Positions 27,968 to 36,921 of a stretch of DNA of 64,000 bases are shown one piece after another. The notes below the pieces were generated by a model. The model ran no database searches. It was not told the DNA's origin and was given only the letters and a program-made list of their open reading frames with translations. The first letter of the stretch is position 1; each line of letters starts with the position of its first letter. This DNA is from Acidobacteriaceae bacterium (GTDB lineage: Bacteria > Acidobacteriota > Terriglobia > Terriglobales > Acidobacteriaceae): the NCBI GenBank assembly GCA_030037545.1, contig JASHRF010000025.1:1-64000 (forward strand), read 5' to 3'. Position numbers and translations under genes: made by a program.

Positions 27968-28705
27968 TTACCAGCTTCCGCGCTCGCCGAAGATTTCGAT
28001 CACCCGCGCCAGCCGGGTGCAGCCGTTTTGCCAGTTGGCCTGCAGTCCCTGTTCCACGCGGCCCGCGTCTCCCGCGGTAATGGCCGCAATGATCTCGTCG
28101 TGCTCGGCCACCGACAGATGCAGGTCATTGATAATGGAACTGGCGTAGAGGCGCCAGTAGCGCTCCGCCTGGGGTTCGATGGATTTGTGCAGAGCCAGCA
28201 GTCGCGGCCCGGCGCCCCGCTCAATGATGCAGTGATGGAAGTTACGATCGATATCGAAGATCCCCGCACTGCGCGAATCCTTGGCCGTCAGGATCTGACG
28301 CAGTTGGGTGTTGAAGCTCTTCAGGCGGGCGGTAATTTCCGCCCGCTGCGCCTTGGGCAACATGGCCGTGCGCCGCCCCGCCAGACCCTCCACGTGGCCA
28401 ATGATGGAGTAAAGTTCGCCCGCGTCTTCCTTGGTCAGGGGCGCTACAATCATGCGTGACTTGCGCGCGTTCTTGCGCTCGATCACGTAGCCCTCGCGCT
28501 GCAGCCAGTGAAGAGCGCTGCGCACAGGGGTGCGGCTCATGGAGAGATGTCGGGCGAGATCGGCCTCCACAATCCACGCTCCCGGCGAAAGCCGGCCGTG
28601 AACAATCAGCTCGCGGATTTCGTAGAATGCTTTGCGCAGGCTATTGCCATCGTGGTCGCCTTTGGAACGCAACGTTGATTTGGCTTTGACAACACGGGAT
28701 GGCAT
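27968..28705 (-). CDS. GntR-family transcriptional regulator, FCD type
   Basis: 245 aa. Start ATG at 28705 follows GGGGGAAT. The winged-helix domain covers residues about 15-80 (ELIVHGRLSPGAWIVEADLA, then HLSMSRTPVRSALHWLQREG). The helical FCD ligand domain fills the rest, with metal or ligand residues in RNFHHCIIERGA and LSVAEHDEIIAAI (the D/H-x3-H-x-H type). Such regulators usually sense a small organic acid or amino acid and repress neighbours. It is divergent from the hydroxyproline-type operon and upstream of the peptidase; both sides carry the same palindrome, so it is the likely regulator of this locus. Confidence 0.88.
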   Translation of the reverse strand: MPSRVVKAKSTLRSKGDHDGNSLRKAFYEIRELIVHGRLSPGAWIVEADLARHLSMSRTPVRSALHWLQREGYVIERKNARKSRMIVAPLTKEDAGELYSIIGHVEGLAGRRTAMLPKAQRAEITARLKSFNTQLRQILTAKDSRSAGIFDIDRNFHHCIIERGAGPRLLALHKSIEPQAERYWRLYASSIINDLHLSVAEHDEIIAAITAGDAGRVEQGLQANWQNGCTRLARVIEIFGERGSW

Positions 28706-28738
28706 AGCGAAAATTCCCCCGGGACGGTTCCACAGCAT

Positions 28739-28788
28739 TGTACGACTTGCGGCGCCCTCCTCATGTACAATTTGCGGCGTCCTCCTCA
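28739..28788. repeat. Two tandem 25-bp repeats between gntR and the racemase gene
   Basis: TGTACGACTTGCGGCGCCC... (28739-28763) is followed at once by TGTACAATTTGCGGCGTCC... (28764-28788), identical at 22 of 25 positions. Each begins with TGTAC. The 13-mer TGTACAATTTGCG also occurs, on the minus strand, at 36810-36798 before the BNR gene. The pair is a possible extra regulator site. Confidence 0.55.
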
Positions 28789-28847
28789 CTTGACGGGGCC
28801 ATTCGGGCCGTCCATTTTCATGGTACGAACACCAAAAGAGTATGCAA

Positions 28848-28861
28848 GATTGTAGACAATC
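28848..28861 (+). promoter_or_regulatory. Candidate GntR operator before the racemase gene
   Basis: Perfect palindrome GATTGT-AG-ACAATC, 18 bp before the start codon and directly upstream of TATATT (28864-28869), a good -10 match. It would lie in the spacer of that promoter. The arms are identical to those at 27887-27900. Confidence 0.6.
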
Positions 28862-28878
28862 TGTATATTGCTATATGT

Positions 28879-29826
28879 ATGCGCTCGATTCGGGTCATCG
28901 ATTCTCATACCGCGGGCGAACCTACACGTGTGGTGATTTCCGGCGGGCCAAAACTGGGGCGCGGCACGCTCCCCGAGCGTTTAGAGCGCTTGGCTACCCG
29001 GCACGATAGCTTCCGCTCCACAGTCGTGAATGAGCCGCGCGGCAGCGACGTAATGGTGGGAGCGCTGCTGCTCAAGCCGGCCGACCCCAGTTGCGCCGCG
29101 GGCGTAATCTTTTTCAATAACGTTGGTTATCTGGGCATGTGTGGCCACGGCGCCATCGGCGTAGTTGCGACGCTGGCGCACCTGGGCCGCATCCAGCCCG
29201 GGGAGCATCGCATCGAAACTCCCGTGGGAGAGGTCCGCGCTACGCTGCATGGCGCCGGCAGGGTCACGGTTGAAAACGTAACCAGCTTCCGGCATAGGAA
29301 AGGTGTCATCGTGGAAGTACCAAGCTTCGGGCCTGTCAGCGGCGAGATTGCCTGGGGCGGCAACTGGTTTTTTCTCGTCGAACAGGCGCCTTTCGATCTC
29401 ACCCTCGCCAATCGCGGCGCGCTTACCGATTACGCCTGGGTTATTCGCTGCGCATTGCGCAGGCACGGCGTCACCGGTCCCGCGGGCCAGGAGATCGACC
29501 ACGTGGAACTGTTCGCCCCAGCTTCGTCTCCCCAAGCCGACAGCCGCAACTTTGTCCTCTGCCCCGGCAAAGCGTACGACCGCTCACCGTGCGGAACCGG
29601 CACCAGCGCCAAGCTCGCCTGCCTGGCGGCTGACGGAAAACTCGCTCCCGGCCAGACCTGGCGCCAGCAGGGCATTCTCGGCACCTTCTTCGAAGCCTCT
29701 TACCGGCTGCGCAACGGCTCGTCGCGCGAAGTGATTCCCAGCATCACAGGCTCCGCATTCATCACCTCGGAGAGCAGGCTCATCCTGCAGCCAGGCGATC
29801 CCTTTCCGGCGGGTATTCCCTCATGA
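28879..29826 (+). CDS. Proline racemase-family enzyme, probable 4-hydroxyproline 2-epimerase
   Basis: 315 aa. Both catalytic cysteines are present: Cys88 in [10 protein letters not shown] and Cys238 in [11 protein letters not shown]. This excludes the Thr/Cys dehydratase type. The N-terminal [19 protein letters not shown] is typical. The enzyme would convert trans-4-hydroxy-L-proline to cis-4-hydroxy-D-proline; proline racemase is the alternative, but the downstream oxidoreductases and DHDPS-family gene favour epimerase. The start has no Shine-Dalgarno sequence, and the candidate -10 box lies only 10-15 nt upstream, so the transcript may be nearly leaderless. The stop overlaps the next start (ATGA). 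Confidence 0.85.
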   Translation: MRSIRVIDSHTAGEPTRVVISGGPKLGRGTLPERLERLATRHDSFRSTVVNEPRGSDVMVGALLLKPADPSCAAGVIFFNNVGYLGMCGHGAIGVVATLAHLGRIQPGEHRIETPVGEVRATLHGAGRVTVENVTSFRHRKGVIVEVPSFGPVSGEIAWGGNWFFLVEQAPFDLTLANRGALTDYAWVIRCALRRHGVTGPAGQEIDHVELFAPASSPQADSRNFVLCPGKAYDRSPCGTGTSAKLACLAADGKLAPGQTWRQQGILGTFFEASYRLRNGSSREVIPSITGSAFITSESRLILQPGDPFPAGIPS

Positions 29827-31004
29827 ACTCGAGCGCCGACGTCGTGGTTCTGGGCGCCGGCATTGTGGGTGCGGCCTGCGCGCACGAATGCGCAAGCCGC
29901 GGCCTCCGCACTTTAATCGTCGACGCGGGCATCGTTGGCGGCGGTGCTACAGCCGCGGGCATGGGCCACATCGTGGTCATGGACGACTCCCCCATGCAGA
30001 TGGCGCTCACGCGCTACTCGCAAGAGCTATGGCGGCGGTTGGCATGCGCTTTGCCGCCTAACGTCGAGTTTGAAACATGCGGCACGCTGTGGGTAGCTGC
30101 CGACGAAGAAGAAATGGGCGCGGTGCGCGAGAAGCACGATCTCTACGCATCTGTGGGCGTTAAGAGTGAAGTCCTCGATGCTCAAGCGCTGGCTGAAGCC
30201 GAGCCTAAGCTGCGCCGTCCGCTGCCCGGCGCTCTGCTGGTTTCCTCGGATGCTGTGCTCTATCCACCCTGCGCTGCCGGCTTCCTGGTGCGCGATGCCA
30301 TGCGCATGGGCGCGCGCCTGCTTGCTCCCCGGAAAGTTCTTTCCGCGGGCCATGGCCGCGTCCGGCTTGCAGAGGGAGATGAAGTGCACGCGGCGCGCAT
30401 CGTCAACGCGCTGGGTGCAGACGCCGTTGCCATCCTGCCGGAGTTGCTCATCCGCAAGCGCAAGGGCCATCTGGTGGTTACCGACCGCTATCCCGGCTTC
30501 ATTCGCCACCAGCTGGTCGAGCTCGGCTATCTGCGCAGCGCGCACTCGATCGCCATCGATTCCGTGGCCTTCAACGTCCAGCCGCGCCAGACGGGACAGC
30601 TCCTCGTCGGCTCGTCGCGCGAGTACAGCGCGCCGGGGGGCGCAGTGAATGACACAACCATTAACCGCGTATTGTTGTCGGCCATGGTGGCGCGCGCACA
30701 GCAATACTTGCCCGAGATCGCCGGCTTGCAAGCCATTCGCGTCTGGACCGGCATTCGCGCTGCTACGCCAGACAAGCTGCCGCTCATCGGCCCCTGGCCC
30801 AAAGACGAGTCCCTCTATCTGGCCACCGGTCACGAAGGCCTGGGCATCACCACTTCTCTGGCCACGGCAAAGCTTGTCGTGGCCGCCATGCTCGGTGAAC
30901 CACCAGAGATTCCCGCCGAGCCTTATCTGCCCGCTCGATTTCTCGAGACCAACGCCGCCGGAAACTTGTCAATCGCCGATGCGCCGGAGAGAACCCATGC
31001 CTGA
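29823..31004 (+). CDS. FAD-dependent D-amino-acid oxidoreductase (D-hydroxyproline dehydrogenase subunit-like)
   Basis: 393 aa, DAO/DadA family. The dinucleotide-binding motif [16 protein letters not shown] is at the N-terminus and the closing FAD-contact region is [21 protein letters not shown]. It should oxidise the D-imino acid made by the epimerase to a pyrroline carboxylate. The gene overlaps the racemase stop by 4 bp and the next gene start by 8 bp, so the operon is tightly coupled. Together with the small 2Fe-2S protein and the larger FAD/BFD protein it matches the heteromeric HcnABC-like D-hydroxyproline dehydrogenase. Confidence 0.85.
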   Translation: MNSSADVVVLGAGIVGAACAHECASRGLRTLIVDAGIVGGGATAAGMGHIVVMDDSPMQMALTRYSQELWRRLACALPPNVEFETCGTLWVAADEEEMGAVREKHDLYASVGVKSEVLDAQALAEAEPKLRRPLPGALLVSSDAVLYPPCAAGFLVRDAMRMGARLLAPRKVLSAGHGRVRLAEGDEVHAARIVNALGADAVAILPELLIRKRKGHLVVTDRYPGFIRHQLVELGYLRSAHSIAIDSVAFNVQPRQTGQLLVGSSREYSAPGGAVNDTTINRVLLSAMVARAQQYLPEIAGLQAIRVWTGIRAATPDKLPLIGPWPKDESLYLATGHEGLGITTSLATAKLVVAAMLGEPPEIPAEPYLPARFLETNAAGNLSIADAPERTHA

Positions 31005-31290
31005 ATCCACCCGCTCTCTAGCGCTCACGGTCAATGGCGCAACCGTCGCGGTCACTCCCGGAACCACTGTAGCCGCCGCGGTGCTCATGGCCGGCGCCGC
31101 CGCGCGCATTTCAGTCAGCGGCGAGCCGCGCGTGCCTTTGTGCGGCATGGGAATCTGCTTCGAGTGCCGCGTAAGCATCAATGGCGCTCCGCACCAGCGC
31201 AGTTGTCAGATTCTCTGCCAACCCGGAATGCAGGTTTTGACCGCGGCCGCTGAATCCTGCGCACTGGCCGCAAATCGGCGAACTTCATGA
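30997..31290 (+). CDS. Small 2Fe-2S protein, oxidoreductase subunit (HcnA-like)
   Basis: 97 aa; the ATG at 30997 is preceded by GGAGAG and gives the expected family N-terminus. The cysteines C49-x4-C54-x2-C57-x12-C70 form a plant-type 2Fe-2S site (PLCGMGICFECRV). It would pass electrons between the two flavoprotein subunits of the D-hydroxyproline dehydrogenase. It overlaps the gene on each side (8 bp before, ATGA after). The cluster motif and neighbours make this assignment firm, although the exact physiological electron acceptor is unknown. Confidence 0.85.
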   Translation: MPESTRSLALTVNGATVAVTPGTTVAAAVLMAGAAARISVSGEPRVPLCGMGICFECRVSINGAPHQRSCQILCQPGMQVLTAAAESCALAANRRTS

Positions 31291-32615
31291 AAGATGGTTT
31301 TGACATTCTCGTCGTGGGCGCCGGTCCAGCAGGCATAGCCGCAGCCGTAACTGCTGCCGCGGCCGGCTTGCGGGTGGGCCTTGTCGATGACAATCCCGCG
31401 CCCGGCGGGCAGATCTGGCGCAGCGGCGCGCATCTTCCCGCAGCGGCGCAGCGCTGGCTGGCGCGGCTCGATCGTTCTTCGGTGGTCAGGTTGCACGGCT
31501 GGCGCGTATTCGATTGTCCGCAGCCAAACCTCCTCTGCGCGGAACCGAACTCCGCCGCCATGACCAGTGAGAGCCGCGTGCGCGCGGAACTCAGCTTCGG
31601 CAAGCTCATTCTTGCCACCGGCGCGCGCGAGCGCTTTCTTCCCTTCCCCGGATGGACGCTGCCCAATGTGATGGGCGCCGGCGGCCTGGACGCTCTCGTG
31701 CGCGGCGGTCTTCCCATTGCCGGCAAGCGCGCGGTGGTGGCTGGAACCGGCCCGCTGCTCCTCGCCGTGGCCGCACATCTTGCGCGCCGCGGAGCCAGAA
31801 TCGTTGCCGTCTGCGACCAGGCTTCCCGCCTCCAGCTCGCCCGCCTTGCGGCGCATCTGGTATTCGAACCGGCGAAACTCTGGCAAGGCGCGAACTACGC
31901 ACTGGCCATGTTGCCGGCACGCCTGCGCACCCGTTGCTGGCCCGTGGCCGCGCACGGCTCCGATCGCCTTCGCGCTGTCACCCTGCGCCAGGGAGCGAAA
32001 CAGTGGGACGTGGATTGCGATTATCTAGCCTGCGGTTTTCACCTCGTTCCCAACATCGAATTGCCCACGCTGCTCGGATGCCGCATTGAAGACGGATTTG
32101 TCGCCACCAGCGAGTGGCTCGAAACTTCAGTTCCCGGCATCTACTGCGCGGGAGAACCCACAGGCATCGGCGGCGCCGAACTCGCGCTTCTTGAAGGCGA
32201 GATGGCCGCCCTGGCTGCGTCCGGCCTAACGCATCAAGCGCGCGGACTGGCCCGCAAACGCCGCGGCATGTCGGAATTTGTTGCCGTCCTCGCAAAAGCC
32301 TGTTCTCTCGATCCCAAGTTGCGCGCGCTCGCATCGGACGATACCATGGTCTGCCGCTGTGAAGACGTACGCTACGGCGCGTTGCGCTCGCGCGCCAACT
32401 GGCGCGATGCCAAGCTGCACACGCGCTGTGGCATGGGTCCATGCCAGGGACGCATCTGCGGTTCGGCCACGGAGTTCCTCTTCGGCTGGCGCGACACCCC
32501 TGTGCGCCCGCCCATCTTCCCGGCCTTGCTTTCCAGTCTGGCATCGCCGGACACGCCGACGGAAGACCTCGTTGCCGCCGGCGCACCTTCACACAGCGCC
32601 AAGGAGTCCCGATGA
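31287..32615 (+). CDS. FAD/NAD(P)-binding oxidoreductase with C-terminal BFD-like 2Fe-2S domain (HcnB-like)
   Basis: 442 aa. The N-terminal Rossmann motif is VVGAGPAGIAAAVTAAAAG; the second nucleotide site is VVAGTGPLLLAVAAHLA. The C-terminus has Cys356, Cys358, Cys381 and Cys386 (VCRCEDV then RCGMGPCQGRIC), as in BFD-type [2Fe-2S] domains of opine oxidase and HcnB. It is the large flavoprotein of the D-hydroxyproline dehydrogenase complex. Starts by ATGA overlap with the 2Fe-2S gene, and its stop overlaps the next start. Confidence 0.85.
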   Translation: MKDGFDILVVGAGPAGIAAAVTAAAAGLRVGLVDDNPAPGGQIWRSGAHLPAAAQRWLARLDRSSVVRLHGWRVFDCPQPNLLCAEPNSAAMTSESRVRAELSFGKLILATGARERFLPFPGWTLPNVMGAGGLDALVRGGLPIAGKRAVVAGTGPLLLAVAAHLARRGARIVAVCDQASRLQLARLAAHLVFEPAKLWQGANYALAMLPARLRTRCWPVAAHGSDRLRAVTLRQGAKQWDVDCDYLACGFHLVPNIELPTLLGCRIEDGFVATSEWLETSVPGIYCAGEPTGIGGAELALLEGEMAALAASGLTHQARGLARKRRGMSEFVAVLAKACSLDPKLRALASDDTMVCRCEDVRYGALRSRANWRDAKLHTRCGMGPCQGRICGSATEFLFGWRDTPVRPPIFPALLSSLASPDTPTEDLVAAGAPSHSAKESR

Positions 32616-33529
32616 AGTGGTATGGCGTAATGCCTGCAATCACGACCTGTTTTGACGAGAAACTCGCAGTCGACCACGGCTTTATGACCCGTCATGTGCA
32701 TTGGTTGCTGGCCAACGGCTGCGCCGGCATCATCGCCCTTGGCTCGCTGGGCGAAGCGGCCACGCTTACATGCGTGGAAAAGGATGCGATCCTTCGCAAC
32801 ATAACCCTATCGGCAAAGCCCGCCCCTGCCGTGGCCGCCATCTCCGCGCTTTCCACCAGCGAGGCCGTGGCCTTGGCCAAAACCGCCCAACAGGCGGGCT
32901 GCGCGGCTCTCATGGTCCTGCCGCCCTATGTTTATCGCGGCGACTGGCGTGAGATGAAGGCCCACGTTGCCGCCATCTTCCGTGCCACGCCGCTTTCCTG
33001 CATGCTCTACAACAATCCCGTCTCGTATGGAACGGATTTTTTCCCAGAGCAGATTGCGGAACTGGCCGCGGAACACGAGAACTTAGCCGCCGTAAAAGAA
33101 TCCAGCACCGACGTGCGCCGCGTAACCGCGATCCGCGCGTTAACGGGAGATCGCTTGCAGATTTTTGTCGGCGTCGATGACGCCATCGTCGAGGGCATCG
33201 CGGCCGGCGCAGTGGGCTGGGTCGCGGGCCTGGTCAATGCATTTCCTCGCGAATCCGTGGCCCTCTTCGATGCCGCGCGGGCCGGCAAATGGGATGAAGC
33301 TTTTGCGCTCTACCGCTGGTTTCTCCCTCTTCTGCGCTTGGACACGGTTCCGAAATTTGTCCAGCTCATCAAGCAGGTGCAGGAGGAAACAGGCACCGGC
33401 AGCGCGCGCGTGCGTCCGCCGCGCCTCGAAGTGACCGGTGCCGAGCTCGAAGACACCCGAGCCAAAGTCGCAACCGCGCTCGCAGGCCGTCCATCACCGC
33501 TCAGCACCGCATTTCCCGCTCGCGCCTGA
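32612..33529 (+). CDS. DHDPS/NAL-family lyase, probable 1-pyrroline-4-hydroxy-2-carboxylate deaminase
   Basis: 305 aa. ATG at 32612 with AAGGAG upstream; overlaps the previous stop by 4 bp. TIM-barrel motifs are GSLGE (44-48), MLYNNPVSYG with Tyr133, and the Schiff-base Lys162 in AAVKESSTDVRR. In bacteria that degrade hydroxyproline a member of this family deaminates pyrroline-4-hydroxy-2-carboxylate to 2-oxoglutarate semialdehyde. The operon context supports this over dapA. No 2-oxoglutarate semialdehyde dehydrogenase follows; the next gene is convergent. Confidence 0.8.
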   Translation: MKWYGVMPAITTCFDEKLAVDHGFMTRHVHWLLANGCAGIIALGSLGEAATLTCVEKDAILRNITLSAKPAPAVAAISALSTSEAVALAKTAQQAGCAALMVLPPYVYRGDWREMKAHVAAIFRATPLSCMLYNNPVSYGTDFFPEQIAELAAEHENLAAVKESSTDVRRVTAIRALTGDRLQIFVGVDDAIVEGIAAGAVGWVAGLVNAFPRESVALFDAARAGKWDEAFALYRWFLPLLRLDTVPKFVQLIKQVQEETGTGSARVRPPRLEVTGAELEDTRAKVATALAGRPSPLSTAFPARA

Positions 33530-33587
33530 TACTCGGCACACGCTGCCTGGAGTCGACCGCGTGGAAACTTCCCGCGCATCGCCCTGT

Positions 33588-36500
33588 TCATGGCTGCGTG
33601 GGCACGGCGTCCGCTCCTCCTGCAGCCACAATCGGACTCACTTTATGCTCTCCCAGCGTGTGGTTGAACGCAGGCACTTCTTTCTCCATCAGGTTGTTAT
33701 AGTCGGCCGTCGCCTTCGCTAACTCCTGCTCGAGTTGCCGCGTTAGCTCAAACTCCACATCGGTCGGCTTGTAATCTGTTCCACCGGCCACGTCGCCCGC
33801 TCCCGAACCGATCTCGCCATTCAGCCACAGCAGGCTGTAATAAATCTTCCATGCCGAGATGTAGGTCTTGTCGTCGCTCGCGGCCAGTGGTTTCGATAGC
33901 ATCTCGTACTCTACGTCCTGCATCTTCTGGTCCATGGCGTCGGCGTCCTGGTTCAGTTGTTTCTGCGCCGCGTCCCCGCTCAACATCTTCTCCACAACGC
34001 CAAGTTGCTTGCGCATCCATTCAATGCGATTCACCATGTCGGAAACTTTATCCACGTCATCCTGAACGCGCAGTTGTAGCTTCACCGATGCTTCAAGGTC
34101 CGCCTGCGTTCCCGGGCACTTAGGATCCATCAGAATGGTTACCGGCTGGGTAAAAGTCTTGCCATCCACCGTCAGCCGCGCCTCATACTTGCCTGGCACC
34201 GCCATGGGCGTGGGAACGCGCTCCATGCCCCAGTGCGTCACCGGCCGCGAATCCTTCTCCCAAAACCGCGACTCGTAAAAGATGTGCGGATCCTCCGGCG
34301 GTATGGTGCGCAGCGCAATCTGCCGCGGCTCCTCGTAATGCATATCCCATGCCATACGGTTGATGCCTTCATGACCGGCTTGAGTAAGCTTGCGCACCGG
34401 CTTCCCTTGCGCGTCCACAATCTCCAACTCTACCGGCTTGGCTGGCGCCGTTTTCAACGCGAAATCAAGGAACGCATGCTCGCCATGCAAAAACCGGTAA
34501 GTGGGGCGCGGCGTGAAGAAGCGCACATCTTCGCTCGTGGCCTGCTCCGCCATCTGCTCAAGCGGCGTAATGTCATCCAGAATATAGAGGCCGCGCCCGT
34601 AGGTGGAAACCACAAGGTCATGAAAGCGCTTCTGCACTACCGTCCAGGTCACCGGCGAGGGAGGCAATCCTTCATCGAAACGCGTCCACCTCCCGCCTTC
34701 GTCGAGCGAGTAGTAAAGCGCATTTCCGGTTCCGGCAAACAGCAGGCTGCGGCAATTTGGATCCTGGGAGACATCGCGCACGTAGGCCAGCGGCCCCTTG
34801 GGCAGATTGCCTGTAATGCTGGTCCAGGTCTTTCCAAAGTCCGCCGTCTTGAAGATGTGCGGATCGCGATTGTCCACCAGGTGCGCGTCCACCGAAACAT
34901 ACGTCGTTCCTGCGTCGAAGAACGAAGGCTGAATGCTGGTGATCGTCCCCAGCGCAGGCAATCCCGGAATGTTGGCCGTGACGTCGTTCCAGTATGCGCC
35001 GCCGTCACGCGTGTACCACACCTTTCCGTCGTCGGTGCCCGCCCACAGCAGCCCCTTCTGCACTGTGGAGGGTGCCAGTGCAAACACCACCTCACCATAA
35101 AACTGTCCCAGGTTATCCCCGATCAAGCCGCCCGAAGAAAGATTGTGCTCCGGATTCTGCGTGGTGAGATCGGGGCTGATCACTGTCCAGCTTTGCCCCT
35201 CGTCGCTGGTCTTGAACACCACCTGGCAGCCGTAATACACCGTGTTGTGATCGAACGGATCGATGGCCAGCGGCGGCGTCCAGTGGCAGCGGTACTTCGC
35301 CTGGTTGGGCGCGGAATCCAGAGTGTGCATCCACGGGCTCACAGACCGAGCCTCCTTGGTTCTGGCGTCCCATCGCGTTACCTCGTCGCCATAGCAGGAG
35401 GCCCACACAATATTGGGGTCCGTCGGGTCGGGCAGCGTGAATCCTGACTCGCAACCGCCTATCCCGTGATCCCATCCCTCGTCCGGCTCGTACCCTTCGG
35501 GAACGCTGGGGCCGCGCATCGTCGAGTCGTCCTGCATATTGCTATAAACCTCGTAGGGAATCTGGTCGTCCACCGCCACGTGATACATTTGTCCGATCGG
35601 CAGCGTGACGCGATGAAATCCCTCTCCGCCCACGGTTGTAATCACCAGCCCTTCGTCGTACGAGATCGCAAAGCGGTTGGCGTCTTTGGGGTCCCACCAG
35701 ATATCGTGGTTGTCTCCGCCCCACTCTTTCATCTCGAAGGTCTGTCCGCCATCGCGCGACACCAGAAAGCTGCTGTTTGAAACCATCACCATGTTTTCGT
35801 CGACAGACGAAACCGCAATGCGAATGTAGTATCCCGCGCGCCCGATGAGGGTGCGATCCCAGCTCACCACCCTCCAGTTCTCGCCTCCGTCGTCCGACCG
35901 CCAAAGCGAACCCTGTTCGCTGGTCTCGATCAGCGCGTAGACGCGATTCGAATCGGTAGGCGCAACCGCCACGTCAATCTTGCCCACTGGCGACTTGGGC
36001 AATCCGTGGCCCATGATATGCGTCCACGTGCTCCCACGGTCGTGCGAGACATACACGCCGCTGCCTGGCCCTCCGCTGATCTCGCCCCAGGTGTGCATCG
36101 ACACCTGCCACATGCCGGCGAATAGCGTGCGCGCGTTCTCAGGGTCCATTCCGATGCCCGAGCAGCCCGTATTCTCATCCACAAAAAGAACGCGGTCCCA
36201 GGTCTTGCCGCCATCGGTGGTGCGGTACACGCCGCGCTCCTGCTGCGGGCCGCCCAATCGCCCCAGCGCGCATACGTACACGCGGTTCTCGTCTCCGGGA
36301 TCGATGACCACTCTCCCGATGCGGCCCGTCGCATCCAGTCCCATGTGCTGCCAGGTCTTTCCGCCGTCCGTGGATTTATACACACCGTCACCGGTTACAT
36401 CGATGTCGCGTATGGCCCAAGCTTCGCCCGTGCCCGCCCAAATCACATTCGCGTCGGAAGGCGCCACGGCCAGCGCGCCGATAGCGGCCACCGGCTCGCG

Positions 36501-36764
36501 ATCGAAGATGGGCATCCAACGGTTGCCGCCATCGGTCGATTTCCAAATGCCGCCCGACGCAGCTCCTGCGTAGTAGGTGCTGGGATCACCGGGAATCCCG
36601 GCGACTGCGGCCACCCGGTTGCCTACCGCGGGACCAACGAAACGAAAGCCGAATTCATCCCCGGCATTTCGTCCTCTGCGCTGCGCTTGAACGGTTCCGG
36701 TTATGGCAAGAAGAAGCGCCACGGACACAACCAACCGCAACACCGCCCGCATGATCATCCGCAT
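33588..36764 (-). CDS. Large secreted BNR/Asp-box (sortilin-like) repeat protein
   Basis: 1058 aa from the ATG at 36764 (GGAGAC upstream); a longer frame has no leader-like start. Signal peptide (AVLRLVVSVALLLAITGTVQA). Two seven-bladed propeller-like halves carry many Asp-box motifs such as SGGIWKSTDGGNRW, GVYKSTDGGKTW, SLWRSDDGGENW and IFKTADFGKTW. A long helical C-terminal part (KLQLRVQDDVDKVSDMVN) follows. This is the family often annotated as glycosyl hydrolase or WD40/YVTN/BNR-repeat protein, common in Acidobacteria; no enzyme activity is proven. The region before its start shares TGTACAATTTGCG with the gntR/racemase intergenic region. Confidence 0.8.
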   Translation of the reverse strand: MRMIMRAVLRLVVSVALLLAITGTVQAQRRGRNAGDEFGFRFVGPAVGNRVAAVAGIPGDPSTYYAGAASGGIWKSTDGGNRWMPIFDREPVAAIGALAVAPSDANVIWAGTGEAWAIRDIDVTGDGVYKSTDGGKTWQHMGLDATGRIGRVVIDPGDENRVYVCALGRLGGPQQERGVYRTTDGGKTWDRVLFVDENTGCSGIGMDPENARTLFAGMWQVSMHTWGEISGGPGSGVYVSHDRGSTWTHIMGHGLPKSPVGKIDVAVAPTDSNRVYALIETSEQGSLWRSDDGGENWRVVSWDRTLIGRAGYYIRIAVSSVDENMVMVSNSSFLVSRDGGQTFEMKEWGGDNHDIWWDPKDANRFAISYDEGLVITTVGGEGFHRVTLPIGQMYHVAVDDQIPYEVYSNMQDDSTMRGPSVPEGYEPDEGWDHGIGGCESGFTLPDPTDPNIVWASCYGDEVTRWDARTKEARSVSPWMHTLDSAPNQAKYRCHWTPPLAIDPFDHNTVYYGCQVVFKTSDEGQSWTVISPDLTTQNPEHNLSSGGLIGDNLGQFYGEVVFALAPSTVQKGLLWAGTDDGKVWYTRDGGAYWNDVTANIPGLPALGTITSIQPSFFDAGTTYVSVDAHLVDNRDPHIFKTADFGKTWTSITGNLPKGPLAYVRDVSQDPNCRSLLFAGTGNALYYSLDEGGRWTRFDEGLPPSPVTWTVVQKRFHDLVVSTYGRGLYILDDITPLEQMAEQATSEDVRFFTPRPTYRFLHGEHAFLDFALKTAPAKPVELEIVDAQGKPVRKLTQAGHEGINRMAWDMHYEEPRQIALRTIPPEDPHIFYESRFWEKDSRPVTHWGMERVPTPMAVPGKYEARLTVDGKTFTQPVTILMDPKCPGTQADLEASVKLQLRVQDDVDKVSDMVNRIEWMRKQLGVVEKMLSGDAAQKQLNQDADAMDQKMQDVEYEMLSKPLAASDDKTYISAWKIYYSLLWLNGEIGSGAGDVAGGTDYKPTDVEFELTRQLEQELAKATADYNNLMEKEVPAFNHTLGEHKVSPIVAAGGADAVPTQP

Positions 36765-36797
36765 GTTGAATTGTCTCCGCAAGGGATCTGCCCGAAC

Positions 36798-36826
36798 TCG
36801 CAAATTGTACACCAAATGATATGCAA
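36798..36826 (-). promoter_or_regulatory. Candidate regulatory site upstream of the BNR gene
   Basis: On the minus strand, TTGCATA (36826-36820) and TGTACAATTTGCG (36810-36798) lie 35-60 bp before the start. The 13-mer also occurs in the gntR-racemase intergenic repeat at 28764, and the heptamer forms both arms of the asparaginase-start palindrome. Shared regulation is possible. Confidence 0.35.
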
Positions 36827-36921
36827 TCGAGCGCTGCCGGCTGCGGGGGTGATACCTTTCTTCAGCAAGAATTTCTGCTTTCAGGCAGGATGCCGGTGAG
36901 CAGTTCCGCGGCTGCAGCTTC

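Noticed and set aside
34233..35447. 404-aa plus-strand open frame opposite the BNR gene
   Set aside because: The minus-strand protein has many Asp-box repeats; the antisense frame has none of the marks of a protein.
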